Numbered from the stretch's first letter, positions 22,739-34,429 are shown. The stretch is DNA of 64,000 nt from Hofstenia miamia (GCA_900660155.1 CABFPE010000166.1:485128-549127); one strand, 5' to 3'. Program-made: numbers and translations. The notes: generated by a model from the sequence alone, not told the origin.

Positions 22739-24439
22739 CTAATAGTTTTCCGAACTTATTTCTTCTTCTTCATTATCTGAGATTGGTTCAGTGTCAGTTT
22801 GAATTAGATCTTCTTCATCGAAGTACGCACTACCTTCTTCAATTATATTGACTTGCTTTTTGCAATTCTCTCTTTTGTGACCTTTTTGGCCACAATCGTG
22901 ACATCTGATATCTTTTTGTTTTATTCTCTTCATTTGACCATCTTTTGTTTTAAATTTTATAACTTTCTCGCCTTTTCTTTCTTCGTTTGGCTTCGAGTAC
23001 TTCTCATTACTCTTCCATTTGCTACTAGTTTGTCCGGTTTTATTCCACGTGGCCTTCTCATATATACGTGAATTGTTTTCCAACATTACTTGTATGTCTA
23101 CCGCCTTTCTTATTAATTTTTCCATCATGTCATCAACATCGCATTTAGCTTCGAATTGCTGTCTGATGTTTTCCGGCAAACCTTTCGCTATATGCGAGAA
23201 CAAGTCATACTTCGAATAGTGTCCACTTCTCGAGCTCAGCATTACCAGTCTTTGCACCTGAGACATGTAATTTCTTATATCGTCGAATTTTCTCATTTTC
23301 GTTCCATTTAAAATGAACCTGTATTGGTTTTTGAAACTCTCATTCCGATAGTATTCCAGAAAGTTTCCTGTCAAACACTCGTAATCTATTTTCGTTTCAG
23401 TATCCAACATTAAATAGTGTTGGTAAGCTGCTCCTGTTAGGTATAACGGTAATCGTGCTGCTGCCGCTTGTTTGTTCACCTTTCTTTCCCTCATCGTTAA
23501 TTCGAATAGCTGAAGCCATTCTTCAAATGTCGGGGAGAAGCTATCAATTTTCCCTGAAAATGTTCTTATCTGTGCTTTGCAGGGTGTAGTTTCTTCGTTA
23601 TTGTTTTCCGTCAATATTGAGCTGTTAAATCTCGGTTTATCCGGAGTTTCACATTTCTTCATCCTTCTTTTAACTTCGTTCGTAATTTCATTAATTATTT
23701 TTTCCTTCTCTTCCTCTTCAGTCATTTGTTCCTCATCGAACTGTTCCTGTTGTTTTCTCGCTCTCCTTCTTGGTGCCTCTAAAAGTTTTTCTGGTTCCTC
23801 AACCATTTCAAGTTCGTGAACCATTATTGGCTTCTGCACCTCTTCCACGTTATCGTCCATTAATTTTTTCAATCTAATTTGATCCTTTAACCGATCAATT
23901 TCCAACAATTGTAATTCCTTTTCCTCTCTTAGATTTTGGTTTTCTCTCTGGAGATCTTCGTAAAGCGCCTGCCATCTTTCATTTTGTTCCGACATCCGTA
24001 CATTTGCTTCTGCTAACCTCTGCGTTAACGTGTCCACTTGCACCTGAAAAAGGTTTCTCTGTTCTTCTAGGCGTTTACTCGTGTCTAATTTAATCTCCAG
24101 GATCATTTGTCTCCTTTCGGTGTCAACTTCTTCGAATTTCCGGTTCAGATTTTCAATCTCTGTTTTCAGTGCTGCTTCTGTCTCCGTGTTTTTTCGCAGC
24201 AATGCAAGTAATTCAAGGGAATCTACTTGAGTTTCCGGCACGGTTTGCATTTCCGATTCTGCCGTGGGGGTAAAAGGAATCGCGCTTGTTTCTTGATCAC
24301 AACGACTCACTGTGGGGGTTTCGGGTGTTGCCTCTCTAGGTGTATTCTTCCCTTTCGAGGTTTTCTTTTGATTGCTACTTCTCGTATGCATTTCTCTGGT
24401 AAGATGTTGCAACAATCCAACTACTGCGAAGGAGTTCAT
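22739..24439 (-). CDS. gag: Gypsy Gag polyprotein, 566 aa, intact
   Basis: One uninterrupted frame of 566 codons. Residues about 60-205 form a long charged coiled coil (TQRLAEANVRMSEQNERWQA, LREEKELQLLEIDRLKDQIR). Residues about 280-450 resemble a retrotransposon capsid (FEEWLQLFELTMRERKVNKQ, ARLPLYLTGAAYQHYLML, LVMLSSRSGHYSKYD, KGLPENIRQQFEAKC). Near residue 525 is a CCHC zinc knuckle, CHDCGQKGHKRENC. The C-terminus is acidic. Gag forms the cytoplasmic particle that packages the element RNA. The stop at 22739-22741 follows TCG-GAA-AAC-TAT and the pol frame is open in -1 across it. The ATG at 24439 is the first in frame after the primer binding site. Confidence 0.93.
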   Translation of the reverse strand: MNSFAVVGLLQHLTREMHTRSSNQKKTSKGKNTPREATPETPTVSRCDQETSAIPFTPTAESEMQTVPETQVDSLELLALLRKNTETEAALKTEIENLNRKFEEVDTERRQMILEIKLDTSKRLEEQRNLFQVQVDTLTQRLAEANVRMSEQNERWQALYEDLQRENQNLREEKELQLLEIDRLKDQIRLKKLMDDNVEEVQKPIMVHELEMVEEPEKLLEAPRRRARKQQEQFDEEQMTEEEEKEKIINEITNEVKRRMKKCETPDKPRFNSSILTENNNEETTPCKAQIRTFSGKIDSFSPTFEEWLQLFELTMRERKVNKQAAAARLPLYLTGAAYQHYLMLDTETKIDYECLTGNFLEYYRNESFKNQYRFILNGTKMRKFDDIRNYMSQVQRLVMLSSRSGHYSKYDLFSHIAKGLPENIRQQFEAKCDVDDMMEKLIRKAVDIQVMLENNSRIYEKATWNKTGQTSSKWKSNEKYSKPNEERKGEKVIKFKTKDGQMKRIKQKDIRCHDCGQKGHKRENCKKQVNIIEEGSAYFDEEDLIQTDTEPISDNEEEEISSENY

Positions 24440-24631
24440 TTCTGAGTATCTTTCCGAATTTTACTTTTCTTAGTAAAAAAAAATTTTCGTAACTAGCAAT
24501 TTGCAAAGTGTTAACTAACGAAACGTTTATCGAATCATAACTAAATCATGAGTTAAACTGAGAGATCCAAAATTACACATTGAAATTTCCAAGTAATAAG
24601 AGAATTTTTTCTAAGAGTGACTAGATTCTGC

Positions 24632-24649
24632 GTCCTGTCACGGTCGCCA
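24632..24649 (-). other. Primer binding site complementary to a tRNA-Arg-like 3' end
   Basis: The minus strand reads TGGCGACCGTGACAGGAC directly after an LTR end of ...ATATTACA. TGGCGACCGTGACAG is complementary to the 3' end of arginine tRNAs as used by several insect Ty3/gypsy elements (mdg1/412 type). It lies 193 bases from the gag ATG. The tRNA assignment is from memory. Confidence 0.75.
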
Positions 24650-25066
24650 TGTAATATCGCTACCCAGGTGAAACTAACACTTAATAACTCGATAATATAC
24701 TTAGATAATTAACAAGAGATCAGCATCAGCCCTCACGGGCTGTTGATTGATCCTATAAAAACACAAAATGCATTCCATGTTTGTTTTTCAGCTCACTCCA
24801 CTCCTAAAACTTAAATTCATATTTGTCTAATTTGCTTCCACAAAAACAATCAGACCTTTGCATGGTATAAAATTTTTCATCAAATGTTGAGAAGGAAGCG
24901 TTTGTTTTCAAATATATCTCTGATATGCAGGGCTGTGGCTAAGGGAGGGGCATGGCCCTTCCTTTTGGGTCACTTAGCTTCCCTTGGTTCCGGCATCCTG
25001 GATACAAAACTCCATAGTATTAATTCTATTATTCTGTAACTAAGTTGGAATATATATATTGTAACA
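24650..25066 (-). repeat. Probable 5' LTR of the younger gypsy element (outer end uncertain)
   Basis: The inner end is firm: plus-strand TGTAATATCGCTACCCAGG begins directly at the primer binding site. The outer end is uncertain; TGTAACA at 25060-25066 is one candidate, but a G-rich dispersed repeat (gctaagggaggggcatggcc, 24940-24990) lies inside, so the LTR may be shorter or interrupted. Bases 24718-24752 form an imperfect palindrome (gatcagcatcagccc / gggctgttgattgatc) that could fold as an RNA hairpin in R-U5. No second LTR is available to compare. Confidence 0.45.
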
Positions 25067-26039
25067 TTGGCAGGTACTGATTCCTAGTATCAGCCAGCTT
25101 ACTAGCTTTTCGTGTTCATTAGTTATATTAGTTATATATATAGACGGCACACAGGTTGCTATTAGGTCAACTCTAACCACTTACGCTCCTTAGTGTTAAC
25201 ATCTAGTTTTTCTCATATATAAATTACATGAGCTTCACTTAATTATTGCTTATTTCAGTTATGCACCAAGTTCATCAAACTGCATCAAAGCTTGCTACAA
25301 AATACAAACTTTTTGTGTCAAATTAGCTCTGGTTTATGATAATAAGGAAATGTGCACTTGATTCTCCAATCAGTGGTGGTTCCAAGGGGAGGGGACCCTA
25401 AATAAGTGCTATCCTTCATCTTTTCAATTTTTTTAATGAAAAAATACAAGATAATGGTATTTATTACCACTTCATCAACAATTTTTCAATTATAACTCTG
25501 CAGTGAGTGCATCAGGTTAAACAAATTTTCCATTTTTTATGACTGTGATGTAAGTCGTTGCCCTCCCTAAAAGTTTTTGCTGGATCTACCTCTTTGCAAA
25601 ATACTGCTGAAATTTTCAGCATTTTCTTACATCTGAAGAATTGTTAATCATTTACAACTAAATCATTCTTGAGAGCCTTAGTGATAGAAGTTTATCTCCA
25701 GCTTTCACTCAAACAATGGGTGGCTTTATGTATGTATATTTATGAAATTGACTTAATCTCATTTAAACTATTTTGAAGCAGTTGATATGAGTCAAAACAT
25801 TGCACAAAAAATTATTTCTTGCTAACATTTTTTGTAGAAGGATACTGAATTGCAAATTACCTTCTTCAAATTTCAGAGAATTAGTGCATTTCTTGATGTG
25901 ATAATGGCAAATGTCTTGTTTTTTGCAAAATTTATATAATTTAGCCATCTCATGGGGGTCAAAATTGCTTCAAACGACTTTTATACTTGCTCTTTTTTAA
26001 TGAATATTTTGCGTCTATTTATTCTGCTCAGGATAAAAT
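25067..26039. other. Non-coding, no recognised feature
   Basis: AT-rich sequence between the LTR candidate and a LINE fragment. A G-rich stretch at 25376-25396 (caaggggaggggaccctaaa) looks like a scrap of the dispersed G-run repeat. Nothing else is supported. Confidence 0.5.
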
Positions 26040-26720
26040 AACCTGTTCATTTGATATTCTTGATTTCAATGACATATCGTTTGAACTTGTTAATGTTACC
26101 ACTCTATTAGTTAAATGTAACTCCATCTGTTGAACTGATAATCTCGCTGGCTCATTCATAAAACAACATTCTTCAGAATTATCAGCTCATGTCCAAAATC
26201 TGTTTGATTTATTTTTGAATCTGTTAATTATCCTGATATATAGAGGAAAGCTATCCTCAGACCATTACATAAATCTAATAATCGGAGGAAGAAAATAATT
26301 ACCATCCAATGGCTTTCCTTCCAAGACTGTCATTACTGTTTGCAAAATTACTTTCGATCAACTATAGTTTTATAAGCTACAAACTTAATAATCAACAATT
26401 TAGTTTCATAAAGACGCTCTCTCTCATCACTCAATTCTTATTGTTTTTAGTGTTATCTGAAGATTTTCCGTTTTCTTACGTGCTTCACTTTTACTTTCGT
26501 AAACCTTTTGTTTCAGTCTCACATGGACTTCTGATAAATAAGTTGCGCACTTTTGGTATTGGTGGTTAAATTTTGAGAATCATTGCCTCTTACCTCCAAA
26601 TAGATTTCAATGTATTAGCATAAATTCTTGCCTTTTTTGTTGGTTAAATTTACCAGTGGTGTGCTCCAAGGCTCTGTCACAGCCAATTAAAATTTTGTCT
26701 GAAAAAAAACATAAAGAAAT
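26040..26720 (+). pseudogene. LINE reverse transcriptase fragment
   Basis: Plus-strand pieces read NYPDI followed after a stop by RKAILRPLHKSNNRRK near 26225, then MAFLPRLSLLFAKLLS, NNQQFSFIKTLSLITQFLLF, VLHFYFRKPFVSVSHGLLIN and KLRTFGIGG at about 26310-26567, then SGVLQGSVTAN near 26655. This follows non-LTR RT order (YPDIWK, LPxxSKxFE, FDFSKAFDxVxHxxLLxKL, SGVxQGS). The catalytic FDFSKAFD aspartates are lost (FYFRKPFV). No endonuclease part is seen. The clade is not assigned. Confidence 0.78.
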
Positions 26721-28995
26721 CTAATCGCTCCTTTATGCTTTTAAGGAGATCAATTTCCTTTAATATTTCATACAATGTAAAATATACTCTTTACAAATCT
26801 TTAATCAATTTTGCATCATCTTCGATATTTATCAGAGAAAATCTATTATTAAGATAATGATGAAATCAACATATTTTTTAATGATGCTTAAAACAAATAT
26901 GTGTCAAATAATATTTATGTACAAAAGCAATTTTTGTCTATTCCTACATTTAATCGGATTCTAGTAATTCCACAAATTTTTTGCTTGTTGATAATTATTC
27001 ATGTTTAATATAGGGAGAACAATAATAAAAATAGATAAGCAAAGGTAAAATACATATGCATTTCACACAACACTTGTATGGTAAAGAATGCTAACGAAAT
27101 CCAAGAGCCTACAAGAAGGTTTAATTCAAGTATAATTTTTTATATTTTACAGTTTATCAGAAGAGGGAGCCTAGGGAGATATCTCGATATATATTGTTTA
27201 CAAATTTGTAATGAGTTACTTTGCTCCTTTAAAATGTGATATTGTAGAAAATAATTTTTTACTATTAAATGAACGTACAGTAATTTCATTAAATTAAATC
27301 TGGGAACAGCAAAAATTCTTAAGACATGCAGTTATTTCAAAGCAGATATTTGTCAATTATCTCTAAAAATAGCAAAAATAAATCTGTAACAATAATATAG
27401 CAATTGCCATAAAAACATTTCAAATAGAGTCTGGATTTAGAACATATATGATTACTACCTGATCTATGAGATTCTTTGACAAATGATATTCAATTTTGAA
27501 AGGTTAGCACTCAAATGTTTCTGGTGTAAATCAAATTTATTGAAAGAAATTACATAAATACTGAACAACCGGTTTATAATGCAAATGAATAAGCATTTGA
27601 TAAAAAAACCTGAAGAATTTGTTGAGGTAACCTTAAATTTCAAAATATGTGAATTTATGCCAAATATCAAGCTAGTATTTTCTTAATTAAAAAATAATTC
27701 GTGGAATTTCATTAATTACTTTTTAAATGAATTGGAAAAGCTGATTTGTATTAAATAAACATTCAAAGCACATATTTTTACGGAAACCTTTTTTTAAAAA
27801 ACAAACATTTTCCAGTTTCTTCAAGTGACAAGGTTGCGCCTGCAATAATGAAGAATTTATTTAATGATTTAAGGCTAAAGAATACAGCAGTAACGAAGAC
27901 GGTTTTCCAAACAACTATAGGAGGTTGAAGTAACAAATGCATTGTTCGAAATCTATGCGAACCTAAATAAAGCTTATGATGTATTTTTAGACAGCAATCA
28001 GGTAGACTTTGAAGCTTATTTGCAAGCATTAATTGATACTAAAAAATGAGATAATAATTTGGTTTACCTTCATTCCTAGCACGAGTAAAGATTAAGTTTC
28101 TAAATATAATACTGTATAATTTCATTAAGCTGACTACATGAGATGTCTTTGCTATTTTAGATAGCAGATTGTTAAAATTCGTAGTTGTTCCTCTGCTACA
28201 ATAAATATCCACAAAATCAGACCCTTTCCCAAAAGTTTATTCGACATTCAGCTTATGTCGTTTGTGTGAAGATACTTTGTCAACCTGAAATTTATAAAGA
28301 GTATTTCTCCAGTTGCACATTTTTGCCATATAAGAAACTGTATACTCCAAATATGCGCCGCAAAAACACCCTTCAACCATTTTGTTTCCATACCTTAGAA
28401 GCATTTGCTAAGCTCTTGTAGTTACATAGATGAAAGCCTTGGGGTTAACCTCCAGATCGGGTTGGGTAAACAAAAATGTAGTGCCGGTTAGGCGGGTCTG
28501 GTCTTGAGATTTTGCCGACTGTTTTAACGTATAGGCTGAGATGGTCTTTAGCATGCAAAGTTTTGTACTTAGGCCGTCCTACGGTGTCTACCATAATCAA
28601 GAAAGTCATACATGTAAATGAGATGTATCTTTCTTTTACTTATAATAACACTACATTACACGAAAATATTTTTGTCGCACAATGGCGCAGCAAAATTGAT
28701 TCTGAGTGTTATTATAATAAATGAAATATAAAATATTTTTAACTATTCGCAAAATGGACAGTTATTTTTTGTGTCGTTTCTAAATCTTTCATTGATCTCC
28801 GAATTTTCTGAATTTATTCCTTTTAAAAAGATTGCAATTAGTCTAGTTTTCAATTGAATTAGCAACTCTTACATTTACTTAGCGCTAACCAATCAAATAC
28901 GCTTGTTTCTAACATTTTATCATGTAACTATAAACTCTTGAGATACCGCATTGCATGCTCACACTGAAATTGTAACAATTTAGTATATAAAATAA
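26721..28995. other. Upstream region of transporter B
   Basis: AT-rich DNA without a recognised gene. It should contain the transporter B promoter and 5' UTR. A TATATAAAA stretch at 28984-28992 is only a few bases from the ATG, too close to be the core promoter for that start. Short open frames at 27464-28421 show no domain. Confidence 0.5.
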
Positions 28996-29097
28996 ATGAC
29001 GAAATTAATGTTTTGGTATACTGTAATTACATTCATCGCAATCTTTCTCTATGAAGGCATGCAGGATTCTATTATTGCCCCTTTTTTTCCTATTCAA
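28996..29097 (+). CDS. SLC18B1-like MFS transporter, copy B, exon 1 (start, TM1)
   Basis: ATG at 28996 opens 34 codons reading MTKLMFWYTVITFIAI and FLYEGMQDSIIAPFFPIQ, then donor gtaagtaaat at 29098, leaving phase 0. The hydrophobic run is TM1, and D-S-I-I-A-P-F-F-P is the family signature expected just before the loop into TM2. The acceptor at 36507 is also phase 0 and opens AKLKHNAS, so the join reads PFFPIQ-AKLKHNAS, much like the PFFPxEAxxxGAS of SLC18B1 proteins. A methionine at codon 5 is an alternative start. The exon is too short for most ORF finders. Confidence 0.85.
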
Positions 29098-29610
29098 GTA
29101 AGTAAATCGATTATTTTTTATTGATTGAAATTTCAAATAATTTCTATTGAAATTTTCGGCTATATTTTTTAAGAAATTTGACAGGTGATTTAATTTTAAG
29201 AAATGTGGCCTCTAATAAGAAACAATATATTGAAATAAATTATTTGACGTATATTTAAGGTACAGTTGTGCACTAAAATTTAATGATTACTTTTCCCTCC
29301 AGACAGGCTCCAAATTGAGAAATTAGCAGCAGCTTGATTTGTTTGACAGTCTCTTATGTCTTATATTTTTTGAAGTTAATGCTGTCATAGTAGATCAGCA
29401 GCTCGTTGATGCTTGAAAAAATCAGAATAGAGATGCCCGTTTGTCAATGCATATTTTGCATTATTGCTATACACTACACATTGCCTATATATCAAAGATT
29501 TTTCATTAACAAAAAATTATCAATTTCATGTTCATAAATATTGTTTTCTGCTCTGATAAGGTCAGGGGCCCACCAAGCTTTTTTTCTGAGGAGGGGATTA
29601 TCCTTTAGAT

Positions 29611-29639
<29 letters not shown>

Positions 29640-29641
<2 letters not shown>

Positions 29642-31006
29642 TACTGGTCAAAAGTTTAAGAACAGTAATCTGTCTAAAGCGTGTTTTAAGCTATTTCCTG
29701 GAAACTTCGTAAAATTCCTGGAATCCCAATTTTTTCTTAGAATTTACAACAGATTCAATTGGCCAATCAAATTAACACAACTTTAGATTTACACACAATA
29801 CATTTTCACTGAAAAGGCATTATCATTATAGTTTGAAATATGATCCATGGTAGTGAAATTTCACCAACAAAGCGTGCTCAAATTCATATCTTGTACGAGG
29901 AGGGGTACAATTATTGCGCTATAGCTGTTAGAATGGGCGTGTCAGTATGTTCGGTATCCAAAAGTGTTACTCGCTATCAGGAACTGCAAAATTTTTCCTC
30001 TCACAAGTGGTATGGAAGACCAAAAGTGACAACCCCTCAGACTGACCCTCTCATTCACTGTTAGGTCGTCAATCAACCATTCTCTTCGTCTTTTGAGGTC
30101 AAAGCAAATCTCGGTGCGGTAATGAGAATGTATCAACATGCAGCATTAAGAGTCGATTGAATACTACATTTGACCTTCCATCGTTCAAACCGGCAGCCAA
30201 ACCCCGATTGTCATCAAAGAACATTTGAGACCGGTTTTTGCTTCTTCAGGCAATACCAACACTACACCCCTGAGATGTGGCATCAAGGTAATGTGTAGTG
30301 ATGAATCCAAGATTTGCCAGTTTATATCATACCAGCCAAACGTTCACCGACCAAGAAATGAAAGATTCAACACAACAAACTGTCCGCTCAGCACCTTCTG
30401 TGATGATTTGTGGTGCTATAACTACGAATGGGCGTGCTGGTCTGCATTTTGTTCCTCACTAAAAGACAGTCTCAGCCAAGGCCTACCTCAAAATAATTCA
30501 GGAGAAAGTTCCCATGTTTATGCAGCTTTGAAGAACATCTGTACTACAACAAGATGGTGCTCCTTGCCACAGAACCAAACTTGTGAATCAGTGGATTGCA
30601 TCACAATTCTTTCGGCTGCTTGAAAACTGGCCGGGAAACTCCCCAGACCTCAATGTCATTGGAAATTGCTTGCATCACATCAAAAACTGTCTGAGGAAGC
30701 GCCAATGCACATCACTCAACGATCTGAAGGCGCAAATTAAAGAGGTATTGTGCACAGAGATTACTGATGATTATTGTAGAAAGCTGATTGAGTCAATGTC
30801 AAATCGCATTGCTGCGTGTTTGGCAAAGATTGGCGGACATGCAAAATGTTAGTGAGTTTTTCTGACTTAACTATTTACTTTCTACATGGTGTTATCATAT
30901 TGTTTCTACATTGTGTTATTATATTGTTTCTACATTGCGTTTTTTAGTGTAAAATACAAAAAATTCTAAAATTAGAAAGGGTTCCTAAACTTTTGGCCAG
31001 TACTGT
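29640..31006 (+). mobile_element. Tc1-like DNA transposon in intron 1 of transporter B
   Basis: Terminal inverted repeats: CAGTACTGGTCAAAAGTTTA at 29640 and its partner TAAACTTTTGGCCAGTACTG ending at 31006. It lies directly after a (TA)n tract (29611-29638), consistent with TA target choice. Length about 1.37 kb is typical of Tc1 elements. It carries a broken transposase on the same strand as the host gene. Confidence 0.88.
29840..30852 (+). pseudogene. Tc1-like transposase, degraded
   Basis: N-terminal helix-turn-helix region at 29840-30064: EISPTKRAQIHILYEEGYNY, CAIAVRMGVSVCSVSKSVTR, GRPKVTTPQTD, then a stop. The middle (30065-30600) is readable only across frames (for example SDESKICQF, the region of the first catalytic aspartates). 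The C-terminal part at 30583-30852 reads ENWPGNSPDLNVIGNCLHHI, where Tc1 proteins normally have NSPDLNPIEN, so the catalytic glutamate is replaced. Several frameshifts; inactive. Confidence 0.86.
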
Positions 31007-31352
31007 TTATTGACATATTTTCATAGATATTCTTACATGCAAAGTAGTTTATAAATTCATTATTCTGAAGATTTTCAATACAACAATGGAAAAAGCATTG
31101 TCAGGGAACTTAAATAGTATACGCTTTTGAACATGCTACCAAAGCAGAAAAGTTGATATTAACGAAATTCAACTCTTCAATTTGAGGTTTACTATTTCAT
31201 ATATCTCCTTTATTATGTCATATTTTTATAATTATAATTCAACGTAGCAAACGTAACCAGCATACTATGAATGTTTGTTAAAAATTACTAAAACTGAATT
31301 ATTTTTCCCTACCCCTATTAAACCATTACTAAGGTTGGCTAACACACATATG

Positions 31353-31432
31353 TCCTCCGTGGTTCAGTAGGTTAGGATGATTTTGAACACAGATTGGTGT
31401 CTTGTTAACTGATCCTAGTTTCAATAGGAAAA
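31353..31432 (+). repeat. tRNA-like sequence (SINE head or tRNA pseudogene)
   Basis: TGGTTCAGTAGGTTAGGAT at 31360-31378 matches a pol III A box. ATCCTAGTTTCAATAGGA near 31412-31429 forms a 5-bp T-stem (TCCTA/TAGGA) with a B-box-like loop, and ACAC-agattg-GTGT could be an anticodon stem. The 3' acceptor strand does not pair with the 5' end, so it is not a functional tRNA. No SINE tail was identified. Confidence 0.5.
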
Positions 31433-32744
31433 ATTTCCATTTTTTGTTGTATAATGATCTTTAAAAAATTCTTACTTTCTTTCTTATTTCTTAGTTATTT
31501 CAACCAAAAACTTAACCTAATTCTTGCCAGGCTTGAATCATGACCAACCCAACTTTTAAAAAAATATGCTCACTGAAGTTGAAAATTCTAATTTGAGTTT
31601 TTCAATTGTAGATAATCCTAATGTACAATTTCAAAACGTTGTTTAAGAAATTGCATAATATTCACTACAACTGTTGTGTAATAGTATATTTTTCAAATTT
31701 TAGCCCCTTTTTCCAATAGTTCAGTCGAGCCCCAGCCCACCGCTGCTCCGACTTAAACTCCTGTTAGCAGAAGAGAACAGGACTGAGGGTCATGCCGTAT
31801 TAATACTGCGTGTCCATAAAAGACCTTTAGTTACATTTTGTAACTTGCCATAATTTGAATTTAATACATTATTTCTTTATAGTTTTTTTAGTATTGCTAT
31901 GTAATTCACCATATTTCACTACAGGTAAAAAATACAGAAATCGTGTTCAAATTATTTTCATTTTAGCAAAATATTATTTAATAGACAATTTTATTCAAAA
32001 TAGCTATATTTCTCCTTGCTAGTTTCGCTGTTCGCAATAATTGGAATGAAAATAATAGATAAAAAATCATAGTAAATTGATATATTTGTGCTTCATAAAA
32101 ACCAAACACAACACAAAAACGTTTTATAGGAAAAATTATCATTGTGAGATAGCAATCAAGGTTACAAGTGCTTCATACTTCTGTTAGCACTAAGAAAAAT
32201 CTAAGTTAAATTTTGCCAGAAATCTTAATCACTAAGAGCAAATTTGGTTCTGCATAGATACCTTATGTAAAAGCTGTGATCATTGTTTAATATCTCTAGG
32301 TTTGACATCACAATATGAGGTGTGTGACAGAAAGATAGCAATGGTGCGAAATAGGGTTAATGTTATGCCTTCAATTCATAAAAAAGTGACTTTGGTAGTG
32401 GAAGCATAATGTATATTTTGGTCATCAAACTGTGCTGTACACATGCAATAGCCAATACTATATTCATCTACTAGGCAGGACTATAATGATTTTCGAATTG
32501 TGACTTTATTATGTTTCACCAAGATTTTCAACCATTAATGCTCGTGAGAACGGTCTTAGTGAACCTAAATAATTGTAAATTATTGTTAATTTTTCTTCTG
32601 CTAATGTATTCAATAGATTAATCGATTTCCAATTATTGTAATAATTGCAATATCAATTAAATATTGCTTACCCCTGCAGATAGAGTAGAAGCAATGCTTA
32701 ATATATATGTATTATGTTATCATATTAGCATACCTTTCATGAGG

Positions 32745-32825
32745 AATTGAAGCATCTGTGCTCTGTTGAGGGTGGGGGAACGTTCCCCCAGTTCCCTCCT
32801 CTGGGTGCGCCTCTGGATAAGGTGA
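32745..32825. repeat. Short G-run/C-run inverted repeat
   Basis: The stretch gggtgggggaacgttccccc forms a hairpin around AACGTT, followed by ctctgggtgcgcctctgg. The same style of G-rich/C-rich block appears at 24940, 38410, 42120, 48100 and 55100, all in otherwise AT-rich DNA, suggesting one dispersed family. Confidence 0.45.
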
Positions 32826-34429
32826 TAGTAACCAGGGCTAAGACATGGAATACATTTATGGCTAGAATAATATCATATAGTAAGCAGACAGATATGGGTT
32901 TTAGGTTATCACTGGGCTTTGTACCAAAGAATTAGTATTAACCAATATTAACCAAGTCGTAAAATTAGGGTTTGCCTTGGGGTGAAGCCTCACATTAACT
33001 TTTAATTGTGGGTAACCCAAGATCAAAATTGTATCCAACATTGTGTAATAAATGCTCAAATGTGACGTGCCCACAAAATTGGAAGTTGTTAACTTTTGAG
33101 AGTATTCCTTTTTTATATAAACATAATTTTGTGAAATGGTAGTACAAATAAAGGTTGAATATTGCTGTCAAACTTGTTTATGCCAAATAAAATGCAATTT
33201 ATTTGATTATTCCTTCAAAGATAAGCTAAATGTTAAAACTAGCTACCTAAGCATTCATTTCTAAGGACAAATAGCTTCCAATATATTCGAATAATATTTT
33301 GAGAAAATTAGGAATGAAAAAATGTGTTTCAATACATTTTTTACAACATTTTGCATTATATTATTGAAATGCCTTGATTTTTGCTTCGCAATTCATCCTG
33401 TAACATGAGAATCAGAAAAGTATTCTACATTCCTCCTCTTACTTGACGCTCTTACTCAATGAGAAGATTCGTATTCTGAAAAAAGATTAGCAAATATTTT
33501 TCTCTTTGTCTATATCGGAATGATTGTGTCTGAATCAGCCACTGCAAAAAGCACAACGTTCTCTTGAACAGCATCTCAAATTTCTCTAGAAGGAAATTCT
33601 CTTTTTGTAAAAGTTATTGATGTGAATGTAACAATTGATAACATTGATATTTGACATCATTAATTGTAAATAGCTATCATTTAATAGCAGAGATGTTTTA
33701 ATTGGTCTTGAAACATCAAACACTTAGTACGTCAGTGGGATCGTAGCTTGTTGTTATAGAAGTTCTTTATGAACTATTTACATTACTCTTTTGTCAAACG
33801 GCTCTTGTTAAAGTATTAATTTATGCAGATTATTTTCTCAATTGTGCACAATGTGCCATCAATGTAAATAATTTCAACATATGCGGTAGAAATCAAAATG
33901 ACCCAAGTTGTAGTTCTATCTAAGTAGATGTAAAATTTAACATTATTTAAAATAAAAAATTTTTAATAATTTTTTCTGCAAATTTTGTCAAAATTTGGTC
34001 CCAGAACCAGTTTAGTCCCGTAGAAATACATAGCTAAAATAAATGAATATCTGTCCTAAATCTAACAAATGAATAAAAATTAATATAACTATGATAAAGT
34101 ATAACGAAACAAAAGTAGCTCGTTCAACGTAAAAATAAAAATTTATTGGCATGTGTCAAATCAAGGTTGCGTCGCCTATCTGTAATGCCTAATTTGTTCT
34201 AGTTTTATTTTTGGGTTTCCTAATCACTTTGTTTTGGTTACTACAAAGTCCCGATAAACGTCAAATTTGTTTAGAATTTGTTTTTCTGTTTCTCAATCAC
34301 CTTATTTTCGATGGATACTAAGTACTGAAAATTAATTAACTAAATAATATTTTATCATCTTTTGTTGTAGACTTATATTTTTTATAAGAAAAAATCGTAA
34401 AACAACATTAACTTTTCAGTCTCAGTTCC

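Larger units (their letters stand above)
19661..24650 (-). mobile_element. Younger Ty3/gypsy retrotransposon, 3' truncated
   Basis: In minus-strand order: LTR end, primer binding site, gag (22739-24439), then pol with protease, RT and RNase H, ending abruptly near 19690 where the RNase H C-terminus turns into unrelated sequence. Integrase and 3' LTR are absent or lie in the gap. Apart from three single-N joins with tandem overlaps, the reading frames are open, in contrast to the relic at 7.5-15.5 kb. Confidence 0.92.

Noticed and set aside
26309-26569. Possible membrane protein of 86 aa
   Set aside because: In context with flanking frames it is a decayed LINE RT (KLRTFGIGG, SGVLQGS).
28984-28992. 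TATA box for transporter B
   Set aside because: Only a few bases before the ATG; AT-rich background makes TATAAAA common.
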